A stretch of 7,242 bases of DNA, from assembly GCA_026982255.1 (NCBI GenBank), contig JALSHL010000003.1, positions 1 to 7,242 of the forward strand. Reading direction: 5' to 3'. Shown here in pieces: positions 1 through 5,552 of the stretch. Numbering within the stretch: position 1 is the stretch's first letter; every line of letters begins with the position of its first letter. The DNA is from Paracoccaceae bacterium (lineage in GTDB: Bacteria; Pseudomonadota; Alphaproteobacteria; Rhodobacterales; Rhodobacteraceae). Position numbers and translations under genes: made by a program. The notes below the pieces were generated by a model. It saw only the letters and a list, made by a program, of their open reading frames with translations, did not search any database and had not been told where the DNA came from.

Positions 1-175
1 TGGCCGCTGCCGAGACATCCTTGCCAATCTCCACACAGGCCTCGGCCACGCCCGGCGAATAGGCCAGCGACAGGTCGCGACCATTGGCGAGGGGCTTTGT
101 CGCGCGGATTTCCAGCTTTCCGGGTTTGGGAAACCAGTGATACCGCAGGGCGGGCGTTTCGGGCGTGTCAGGCAT
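1..175 (-). CDS. maeB: NADP-dependent malic enzyme (MaeB type), N-terminal part, cut by the window edge
   Basis: Reading the minus strand from the ATG at 175 gives 58 residues beginning MPDTPETPALRYHWFPKPGK and continuing through the segments KLEIRATKPLANGRD and LAYSPGVAEAC. These are the hallmark N-terminal motifs of the malic enzyme N-domain in bacterial MaeB proteins. The family oxidatively decarboxylates malate to pyruvate with reduction of NADP in the cytosol; many proteobacterial MaeB proteins also carry a C-terminal phosphotransacetylase-like domain, which would lie outside the window. An in-frame ATG at 184 (adding MNI) is an alternative start; 175 is preferred because a weak GGA lies 8 nt upstream. 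The gene follows the mutase on the same strand after 133 bp. The adjacency makes sense, because the succinyl-CoA made by the mutase reaches malate. The family call is firm; the cofactor is inferred from the family. Confidence 0.88.
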   Translation of the reverse strand, partial: MPDTPETPALRYHWFPKPGKLEIRATKPLANGRDLSLAYSPGVAEACVEIGKDVSAAA

Positions 176-219
176 GATGTTCATCCGTTCATGGTAAATC
201 GGGGCATGTCACGCCGGCG

Positions 220-247
220 ATTGTCACCCGCGCGCAAACTAATTCAA
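220..247 (-). promoter_or_regulatory. Candidate sigma-70 promoter for the malic enzyme gene
   Basis: On the minus strand TTGAAT (242-247) is followed after 16 bp by GACAAT (220-225). Each hexamer matches four of six consensus positions. Initiation near 213 would give a leader of about 38 nt before the ATG at 175. The -10-like box overlaps one copy of a GTGACA direct repeat. This is a by-eye match only; a transcript reading through from the mutase gene is the alternative. Confidence 0.3.
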
Positions 248-261
248 CATTGAACCACTTA

Positions 262-296
262 CTGCGCAACCGGCTTCTCCTCAACATGTTTCGCAG
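262..296. repeat. Imperfect inverted repeat just downstream of the mutase gene
   Basis: The arms CTGCGCAAC (262-270) and GTTTCGCAG (288-296) pair over eight of nine positions with one internal mismatch around a 17-base loop. The repeat starts 12 bp past the mutase stop codon. As minus-strand RNA it would form a hairpin, but no T tract follows, so it is not a canonical intrinsic terminator. It could protect the 3' end, assist factor-dependent termination, or be a protein-binding site for the malic enzyme promoter. No independent gene is convincing in the 176-308 gap. Confidence 0.4.
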
Positions 297-308
297 GGTT
301 TCCCCGTT

Positions 309-2435
309 TTATCCCCGCGCCTCGCGTATCAGTTTCAGGATATTGCGCGCCGCCTCCGGAATATTGGTGCCGGGACCGAAAATCGCCTTCACCCCGTTTT
401 CATACAGGAATTCATAATCCTGCTGCGGGATCACCCCGCCACAGATCACCAGAATCTCGCCCGCGCCCTTGTCCTTCAACGCCTGCACCAGTTGCGGGGC
501 AAGCGTCTTGTGGCCAGCCGCCTGACTGGAAATTCCGACCACATGCACATCGTTGTCTACGGCATCCTGCGCCGCCTCCTCCGGTGTCTGGAACAGCGGA
601 CCGACATCCACATCGAAGCCGATATCGGCAAAGGCCGTGGCGATCACCTTGGCACCACGGTCGTGCCCGTCCTGCCCCATTTTCACCACCAGCATCCGCG
701 GGCGGCGACCTTCTTCCGCGGCGAATTTCTCCACATCGGCCTGAATGGCCGCGAACTCCTCGTCGCCCTCGTAGGCGGCGCCATAAACCCCTGCCAATGT
801 CTTAACCTCCGCCCTGTGACGCCCGAAGGCGCGTTCCATTGCATCCGAAATCTCGCCGACGCTGGCCCGCGCCCGCGCCGCCTCGACCGCTTTTTCCAGC
901 AGGTTGCCCTCTCCCGTGCGCGCGCATTCCTCCAGCGCGTCGAGCGCCGCCGTGCAGGCCGCCGCATCCCGGCTGGCGCGCATGGCTTCGAGGCGGGCAA
1001 TCTGGCTCTCGCGTACGGCCACATTGTCCACGTCTAGGATATCGATCGGGTCTTCCTGTTCCAGCCGGTATTTGTTGACACCGACGATCACCTCGTCGCC
1101 GCGGTCAATGGCCGCCTGCTTGCGCGCCGCCGATTCCTCGATGCGCAGCTTCGGCATCCCCGAGGCCACAGCCTTGGTCATGCCCCCCATCTCGTCCACT
1201 TCCTCGATCAGTTCCCACGCCTTGTCGGCCAGTTGCGCGGTCAGGCTCTCGACATAATACGACCCTGCCAGCGGATCGACGACTTTGGTAATGCCTGTTT
1301 CCTCCTGCAGGATAATCTGGGTATTGCGCGCGATACGGGCGGAAAAATCCGTCGGCAGGGCAATCGCCTCGTCCAGCGCGTTTGTGTGCAGGCTCTGCGT
1401 CCCGCCAAGCGCCGCCGACATCGCCTCGTAGGCCGTGCGGATGACATTGTTATAGGGATCCTGTTCCTGCAGGGAAACGCCCGAGGTCTGGCAGTGCGTG
1501 CGCAGCATTTTCGAGGTGGTTTTCTGCGCCCCGAACTCCGTCATGATCCGGTGCCAGAGCAGCCGCGCGGCGCGCAGTTTCGCCGCTTCCATGAAAAAAT
1601 TCATGCCGATGGCAAAGAAAAACGACAGCCGCCCGGCAAAGGCATCCACATCCATGCCCGCCTCGATCGCCGCCTTCACATATTCCTTGCCGTCGGCCAG
1701 CGTATAGGCCAGCTCCTGCACCAGATTGGCGCCGGCTTCCTGCATATGATAGCCGGAGATCGAGATCGAATTGAACTTCGGCATCTCTTTCGAGGTGTAT
1801 TTGATAATGTCCGAAATGATCCGCATGGAGGGCTCCGGCGGATAGATATAGGTGTTGCGGACCATGAATTCCTTCAACACGTCGTTCTGGATGGTGCCGG
1901 TCAGCTTGGCGCGGTCCACGCCCTGTTCCTCGCCGGTGACGATGAAATTCGCGAGGATCGGGATCACCGCCCCGTTCATGGTCATGGAGACCGACATTTT
2001 ATCCAGCGGAATACCGTCGAACAGGATTTTCATATCCTCGACGGAATCAATCGCCACGCCGGCCTTGCCCACATCCCCCACCACGCGCGGATGATCGGAA
2101 TCATAGCCCCGATGCGTCGCCAGATCGAAGGCCACCGAGACCCCCTTTTGCCCCGCCGCCAGATTGCGCCGGTAAAAGGCATTGGATTCCTCGGCCGTCG
2201 AGAACCCCGCATATTGCCGGATCGTCCACGGCCGCCCCGCATACATGGTGGCACGCGGCCCGCGGGTGAACGGCTCCAGCCCGGGCATGGAATGCAGATG
2301 GTCGAGGTTGGCAATATCCTCGGCCGTATAGACGGGCTTGACGTCGATCCCCTCGGGCGTGTGCCAGGTCAGATCCTCCAGCGGACGGCCGCGCAATTCC
2401 TTTTCGGCAAGAGCTTTCCAGTCGCTATTGGTCAT
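309..2435 (-). CDS. mcm: Methylmalonyl-CoA mutase, single-chain, adenosylcobalamin-dependent
   Basis: This 708-residue enzyme isomerises (R)-methylmalonyl-CoA to succinyl-CoA, the last step of the methylmalonyl-CoA pathway. Residues 1 to about 560 form the substrate-binding TIM barrel and linker; about 578-708 form the cobalamin-binding domain. The B12 signature DGHDRG is at 589-594, with His591 as lower axial ligand, Asp589 and Lys585 as its partners. Tyr75 (QYAGFST), Arg205 (PSMRII) and His230 (SGYHMQEAG) align with the substrate-contacting Tyr89, Arg207 and His244 of the Propionibacterium enzyme. The motifs match methylmalonyl-CoA mutase of the human MUT type; an ethylmalonyl-CoA mutase is thought less likely. 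The length is normal for a homodimeric form; there is no separate small subunit. The ATG overlaps the pccA stop as TAATG, with GGAG 8 nt upstream inside pccA, so translation is probably coupled. No break or missing catalytic residue was seen. Alternative symbols are scpA, mutB and bhbA. Confidence 0.97.
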   Translation of the reverse strand: MTNSDWKALAEKELRGRPLEDLTWHTPEGIDVKPVYTAEDIANLDHLHSMPGLEPFTRGPRATMYAGRPWTIRQYAGFSTAEESNAFYRRNLAAGQKGVSVAFDLATHRGYDSDHPRVVGDVGKAGVAIDSVEDMKILFDGIPLDKMSVSMTMNGAVIPILANFIVTGEEQGVDRAKLTGTIQNDVLKEFMVRNTYIYPPEPSMRIISDIIKYTSKEMPKFNSISISGYHMQEAGANLVQELAYTLADGKEYVKAAIEAGMDVDAFAGRLSFFFAIGMNFFMEAAKLRAARLLWHRIMTEFGAQKTTSKMLRTHCQTSGVSLQEQDPYNNVIRTAYEAMSAALGGTQSLHTNALDEAIALPTDFSARIARNTQIILQEETGITKVVDPLAGSYYVESLTAQLADKAWELIEEVDEMGGMTKAVASGMPKLRIEESAARKQAAIDRGDEVIVGVNKYRLEQEDPIDILDVDNVAVRESQIARLEAMRASRDAAACTAALDALEECARTGEGNLLEKAVEAARARASVGEISDAMERAFGRHRAEVKTLAGVYGAAYEGDEEFAAIQADVEKFAAEEGRRPRMLVVKMGQDGHDRGAKVIATAFADIGFDVDVGPLFQTPEEAAQDAVDNDVHVVGISSQAAGHKTLAPQLVQALKDKGAGEILVICGGVIPQQDYEFLYENGVKAIFGPGTNIPEAARNILKLIREARG

Positions 2436-4435
2436 TACTCGAACTCCATAATCACTTCATCGACCGCGAGGTTGTCCCCCGCCCCCGCGTTGATTTTGGC
2501 AATCACGCATTTTTTCTCGGCGCGCAGGACGTTCTCCATTTTCATGGCCTCGACAGTGCAAAGCACCTGCCCTTCCTGCACCTCCTCGCCCTCGGCCACC
2601 GCCACGGAAACCACCAGCCCCGGCATCGGGCAGAGCAGCAGTCTGGACGTGTCCGGCGGCACCTTCTCGATCATGTATTTCGACAGTTCGAACAGGCGCG
2701 GGGTGCGGATGATGACCTTCAGGTCGGCACCGCGGTGGCGCATACGGAAGCCGCCGGTGATCTGTTCGACCTTGGCCGTCACCGGCTCGCCGGAGATATC
2801 GAGCTTCGCCAGCCCCTCCCCCGGTTTCCAGTCCGAGGAAACGCGCAGCGACGTGCCGTCATCGAAAACCACGGTGGAGCCTTCGCGGTCCGCATCCACC
2901 TTGACCACAAAATCCTTGCCGCCGAGCGACAGCACGAAATCCTCGCCCACCTCGCGTTCGTGGTTGTCCATGCGCCCCGAAACCCGCGCCGCGCGGATTT
3001 CCGAAACGCGGTGCATGGCCGAAGCCCCCGCCGCCAGTTGTTTCAGAACCCCGTCGGGCAGCTCCGCCCCCTCGAACCCTTCGGGATATTCCTCCTCGAT
3101 GAAAGCGGTGGAGATATTGCCCGAGACAAAGCGCGGATGATCCATCACCGCGCTCAGGAACGGCAGGTTATGACCGATACCCTCGACCTCGAATTCATCG
3201 AGCGCATGGCGCATGACAGCAATCGCACCATCCCGATCAGGCGCCCAGCTACACAGCTTGGCAATCATCGGATCGTAATACATGGAAATCTCGCCGCCCT
3301 CGTAAACGCCGGTGTCGTTGCGCACCGCATGGGTGCCGTCGGCCACCTCGGCCGGCGGGCGATAGCGGGTCAGACGGCCGATAGAGGGCAGGAAGTTGCG
3401 ATAGGGGTCCTCGGCATACAGGCGGCTTTCGATGGCCCAGCCGTTGATACCGATGTCGTCCTGCGTCATCGCCAGTTTCTCGCCGTAAGCCACGCGGATC
3501 ATCTGTTCCACCAGATCGATACCGGTGATCAGTTCGGTGACAGGGTGTTCCACCTGAAGGCGGGTGTTCATCTCGAGGAAATAGAAATTCCGGTCCCCGT
3601 CGACGATGAATTCCACCGTGCCGGCGCTGCAATAATCAACCGCCTGCGCCAGCGCCACCGACTGTTCGCCCATGGCCTTGCGGGTCTCGGCATCCAGAAA
3701 CGGCGAGGGCGCCTCCTCGATCACCTTCTGGTTCCGGCGCTGGATCGAGCATTCGCGCTCGTTGAGCCACAGGCAATTGCCGTGCTTGTCGCCCAGCACC
3801 TGAATTTCGATGTGGCGCGGCTGGGTAATGAATTTCTCGATGAAAATGCGGTCGTCACCGAAGCTCGCCGCCGCCTCGTTTTTCGAGGACTGGAAACCCT
3901 CGCGGGCCTCCTCGTCATTCCAGGCGATCCGCATCCCCTTGCCGCCACCGCCGGCCGAGGCCTTGATCATCACCGGATAGCCGATTTCGCCCGAGATTTT
4001 CACCGCCTCGTCGGCGTCGGCAATCAGCCCCATGTAGCCCGGCACGGTGGAAACTCCGGCCTCTTTGGCCAGTTTCTTGCTGGTGATCTTGTCGCCCATT
4101 GCCTGAATGGCGCCGACGGGCGGGCCGATGAAGGCGACCCCGATTTTCTCCAGCGCCTCGGCGAATTTCGGGTTTTCGGACAGGAAGCCGTAACCGGGAT
4201 GCACCGCCTCGGCTCCTGTCTGCTTGATCGCGTCGAGGATTTTTTCCATCACGATATAGGACTGGTTGGCCGGCGGCGGGCCGATATGCACCGCCTCGTC
4301 CGCCATGCTCACATGCAGGGCATTCCTGTCGGCGTCGGAATAGACCGCAACGGTTTTGATACCCATCTTGCGGGCGGTTTTGATAACACGGCAGGCGATT
4401 TCGCCACGGTTTGCGATCAGAATTTTCTTGAACAT
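2435..4435 (-). CDS. pccA: Propionyl-CoA carboxylase alpha subunit (biotin carboxylase, BT and biotinyl domains)
   Basis: This 666-residue protein carboxylates its own biotin with ATP and bicarbonate and passes the carboxyl group to PccB in an alpha6-beta6 complex. Domains in order: biotin carboxylase (about 1-450), the BT domain that docks on PccB (about 480-590), and the biotinyl carrier domain (about 597-666). The N-terminus KILIANRGEIA is typical. The glycine-rich ATP loop SAGGGGKGMR is at 160-169. Glu288, Asn290, Arg292, Gln294, Glu296 and Arg338 fall at the same numbers as in E. coli AccC. The biotinylated lysine is Lys632 in EAMKMEN, 34 residues from the C-terminus. The length is close to that of the Ruegeria pomeroyi subunit used in the published PCC structure. 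GAGGG lies 8 nt before the ATG. An intrinsic terminator ends 20 bp upstream, so pccA probably needs its own promoter or read-through. The next gene, mcm, overlaps by one base. A methylcrotonyl-CoA carboxylase subunit is the alternative, but the mcm linkage argues for propionyl-CoA. Confidence 0.96.
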   Translation of the reverse strand: MFKKILIANRGEIACRVIKTARKMGIKTVAVYSDADRNALHVSMADEAVHIGPPPANQSYIVMEKILDAIKQTGAEAVHPGYGFLSENPKFAEALEKIGVAFIGPPVGAIQAMGDKITSKKLAKEAGVSTVPGYMGLIADADEAVKISGEIGYPVMIKASAGGGGKGMRIAWNDEEAREGFQSSKNEAAASFGDDRIFIEKFITQPRHIEIQVLGDKHGNCLWLNERECSIQRRNQKVIEEAPSPFLDAETRKAMGEQSVALAQAVDYCSAGTVEFIVDGDRNFYFLEMNTRLQVEHPVTELITGIDLVEQMIRVAYGEKLAMTQDDIGINGWAIESRLYAEDPYRNFLPSIGRLTRYRPPAEVADGTHAVRNDTGVYEGGEISMYYDPMIAKLCSWAPDRDGAIAVMRHALDEFEVEGIGHNLPFLSAVMDHPRFVSGNISTAFIEEEYPEGFEGAELPDGVLKQLAAGASAMHRVSEIRAARVSGRMDNHEREVGEDFVLSLGGKDFVVKVDADREGSTVVFDDGTSLRVSSDWKPGEGLAKLDISGEPVTAKVEQITGGFRMRHRGADLKVIIRTPRLFELSKYMIEKVPPDTSRLLLCPMPGLVVSVAVAEGEEVQEGQVLCTVEAMKMENVLRAEKKCVIAKINAGAGDNLAVDEVIMEFE

Positions 4436-4455
4436 TTTCCCGTCCCTCAGGCAAC

Positions 4456-4489
4456 AAAAAGGGGACGCCGCGCCGAACGCGACATCCCC
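4456..4489 (-). terminator. Strong intrinsic terminator after the lipoprotein gene, just before pccA
   Basis: The minus strand reads GGGGATGTCGCG (4489-4478), a five-base loop TTCGG, then CGCGGCGTCCCC (4472-4461), followed by TTTTT (4460-4456). The arms pair along all 12 positions, including two G-U pairs. The T tract is present only on the minus-strand side, so it stops leftward transcription. It lies 36 bp past the lipoprotein stop and ends 20 bp before the pccA ATG. The stem and T tract are directly visible; how efficiently it terminates is not known. Confidence 0.85.
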
Positions 4490-4498
4490 GTGGAATTC

Positions 4499-4529
4499 AT
4501 GATACCGCGCAGACGCGCGGAAAGGTCAA
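4499..4529 (-). promoter_or_regulatory. Candidate pccA promoter with a perfect palindrome in its spacer
   Basis: On the minus strand TTGACC (4524-4529, five of six matches) is followed after 19 bp by TATCAT (4499-4504, five of six). The -35-like box overlaps the lipoprotein stop codon. The spacer holds CCGCGC-GTCT-GCGCGG (4505-4520), a perfect 6-bp inverted repeat that could be an operator or simply a small hairpin. A 19-bp spacer is longer than optimal. Initiation near 4492 would place the terminator hairpin at the very 5' end of the pccA-mcm messenger. This is the only promoter-like sequence I see between the terminated lipoprotein gene and pccA. Confidence 0.35.
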
Positions 4530-4717
4530 CAGCCGTTTGTCTGGTCGCAAACGTAACCGACACCGGCACCGAGAACCGCGCCCGTAGCGACGTTCCCGCC
4601 AACCGCCGAAGCACCGACAGCTCCGACAGCAGCCCCGAGGCCGACACTTTGCATAGTCGTCTCGCAAGCGGATACAGTAAAAGCAACCAGTGACAGGGCA
4701 GCGATGGTTTTAAGCAT
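4526..4717 (-). CDS. Small glycine-zipper lipoprotein
   Basis: This 63-residue protein starts MLKTIAALSLVAFTVSAC. That is a short lipoprotein signal peptide with lipobox VSA-C, so Cys18 would be lipidated after cleavage. Glu19 at position +2 is compatible with outer-membrane sorting. The mature part is a glycine zipper rich in Gly and Ala, with G28xxxG32 and G46xxxG50xxxG54, as in YMGG-like or 17-kDa surface antigen-like small proteins, which associate with membranes. Cys57 and Cys63 near the C-terminus could form a disulfide. The start is fixed by AAGGAGA six bases before the ATG; an upstream in-frame start at 4756 has no comparable signal. It has a TATACT box upstream and a terminator downstream, so it looks like a self-contained unit set inside the carboxylase locus. 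Function is unknown; a role in propionyl-CoA metabolism is not implied by the sequence. Confidence 0.85.
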   Translation of the reverse strand: MLKTIAALSLVAFTVSACETTMQSVGLGAAVGAVGASAVGGNVATGAVLGAGVGYVCDQTNGC

Positions 4718-4770
4718 ATTGAATCTCCTTCTGCTCGTGCGCGCAGTGTATTCCACTCCGCATCAGCGGC

Positions 4771-4776
4771 AGTATA
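4771..4776 (-). promoter_or_regulatory. Candidate -10 box for the lipoprotein gene
   Basis: The minus strand has TATACT, five of six to the sigma-70 -10 consensus, 53 bp before the lipoprotein ATG. The -35 is poor: the best hexamer, TTGTGG (4797-4802), sits 20 bp upstream, which is too far for a canonical promoter. A small stem (GGTGG/CCGCC, 4817-4830) lies between the preceding gene's stop and this box, but it lacks a T tract. The 121-bp gap otherwise holds nothing recognisable. Confidence 0.35.
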
Positions 4777-4838
4777 GGCCAGGCGTGACCGGCAATCCAC
4801 AACGCGCCCGCGACAGGCGGATTTCCACCGAAAGAGGC

Positions 4839-5198
4839 TCATTCCCACTCCTCCACATCAAATATCTGCGGGAAGTTCCGGCGCACCTTGTCCATATCCA
4901 GACGCAACAGCGCCTCGTAGGATGCCGGATCGAAGGGATCCTCTGCCGGCACGACCTCGCGCCCGAACAGCCAGTTCAGCCGCCCCGCATCCAGATTGCC
5001 GCGCTCGAACGGTTCCTCGCCGAAAAAATGCCAGAGCGCCGCCAGAAACGCCTCGTCCGCGCGCCGGTCCGCCGGTCTGCGGTCACGGTAACGCTCGCGC
5101 GCCTTCAGCGCCGGAACGTCCTTTTTGGCCGGACGCCGGATGGTGAACTGGAAGTCGGTGCCGGTCAGACGAGAGGGAAAACCGCGATGTTTCAGCAT
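4839..5198 (-). CDS. Uncharacterised 119-residue cytosolic protein in the pcc locus
   Basis: I do not recognise a named family. The 119 residues show no signal peptide or membrane helix. The N-terminal half is very basic (RRPAKKD at 21-27, then KARERYRDRRPADRR at 32-46); an aromatic segment follows (LWHFFGEEPFERGNL, 55-69, and LNWLFGREVVP, 74-84); the C-terminus is acidic (QIFDVEEWE). This charge split suggests a nucleic-acid- or protein-binding adaptor, but that is inference. AGGGGG lies 7 nt before the ATG. The start is 16 bp after the stop of the membrane-protein gene, and both lie downstream of pccB on the same strand, so co-transcription is likely. High GC at third codon positions and the tight spacing support a real gene. 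Placement between the two carboxylase subunit genes hints at a function with PCC but does not show one. Confidence 0.75.
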   Translation of the reverse strand: MLKHRGFPSRLTGTDFQFTIRRPAKKDVPALKARERYRDRRPADRRADEAFLAALWHFFGEEPFERGNLDAGRLNWLFGREVVPAEDPFDPASYEALLRLDMDKVRRNFPQIFDVEEWE

Positions 5199-5214
5199 GG
5201 GGTCGCCCCCTGCG

Positions 5215-5457
5215 TCAGTCCTCGTCCTCGCCCAGATTCATGATGGCGATTGCCATGGACACGCCGCCAAAGGTCAGCGAGGCCTGATAGAACAGCAGAA
5301 ACGTCGCCAGCCCGCTGGTATCGCTTTCCAGAAACGTCCCGATCCCGAGGAAATCGGTCCAGATTGCCAGCAGCACCGCGCTGCAGCCAATGGCGATCCC
5401 GTTCACCATGTGGCGGAACATAAAACGCACGAGTTTGGGTAGCTTGGGAAAGGTCAT
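5215..5457 (-). CDS. Small two-helix inner-membrane protein, function unknown
   Basis: With the ATG at 5457 this gives 80 residues: a basic, amphipathic N-terminus (MTFPKLPKLVRFMFRHM), a first membrane helix at about 18-38 (NGIAIGCSAVLLAIW and onward), a short acidic loop (LESDTSG), a second helix at about 49-74 (LATFLLFYQASLTFGG and onward), and an acidic tail GEDED. The positive N-terminus predicts both ends in the cytoplasm. The start is uncertain: an in-frame ATG at 5463 and a TTG at 5472 would add two or five residues. 5457 is chosen because a GGA lies 8 nt before it. The gene starts 95 bp after the pccB stop and is followed 16 bp later by the 119-residue gene. Codon third positions are GC-rich as in the neighbours. 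No family is recognised. Confidence 0.72.
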   Translation of the reverse strand: MTFPKLPKLVRFMFRHMVNGIAIGCSAVLLAIWTDFLGIGTFLESDTSGLATFLLFYQASLTFGGVSMAIAIMNLGEDED

Positions 5458-5541
5458 AGCCATAGTCCACAAAGATTCTTATGGGCGGAACGTATGCCTC
5501 TCCGGCCGTCTTGCAACCGGATTCAATTGTCGCAGCCTGCA

Positions 5542-5552
5542 TCTCGGCCCTC
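5542..5552 (-). promoter_or_regulatory. Near-perfect Shine-Dalgarno and ATG without a clear gene
   Basis: On the minus strand AGGAGG begins inside the pccB stop codon (TAG) and is followed after six bases by an ATG at 5542-5540. It is the best ribosome-binding site in the window. The frame it opens (MQAATIESGCKTAGEAYVPP onward, to 5192) runs out of phase through the membrane-protein gene, and its third-position GC before that overlap is only about half. It may drive a leader peptide, mark a frameshift, or help ribosomes reach the next gene. Confidence 0.45.

Noticed and set aside
185..196. Mini-ORF ATG-AAC-GGA-TGA just upstream of the malic enzyme start
   Set aside because: A three-codon frame of this kind is easily produced by chance and has no ribosome-binding site.
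189..287. A 32-codon minus-strand ORF (MLRRSRLRSKWFNVELVCAR onward) between mcm and maeB, including an internal TTG start with GAGGAG upstream
   Set aside because: The ATG has no good ribosome-binding site, the alternative start is TTG, and the peptide has no recognisable feature; the GAGGAG lies in the loop of an inverted repeat and is probably incidental.
1233..3140. A 635-codon open frame on the plus strand across the mcm/pccA junction
   Set aside because: It lies wholly antisense to two clearly conserved enzymes, shows no recognisable domain and is Arg/His/Pro-rich at the start, as expected from the complement of high-GC codons.
2735..4693. A 652-codon open frame on the plus strand opposite pccA
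   Set aside because: Antisense shadow of pccA; its composition (many His, Arg, Asp, Leu) and lack of motifs match a mirror frame, not a protein.
4817..4830. Small stem GGTGG/CCGCC after the 119-residue gene as a terminator
   Set aside because: The stem is only five pairs with one G-U pair and no T tract follows, so intrinsic termination is not supported.
4447..4848. A 133-codon minus-strand frame overlapping the lipoprotein gene
   Set aside because: It overlaps the lipoprotein and its terminator in another frame, and has no conserved feature, while the lipoprotein has a strong ribosome-binding site and signal peptide.
5511..5516. TTGCAA upstream of the membrane-protein gene as a second PccR site
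   Set aside because: A single six-base core without flanking T/A or a second half at the correct spacing; expected by chance.
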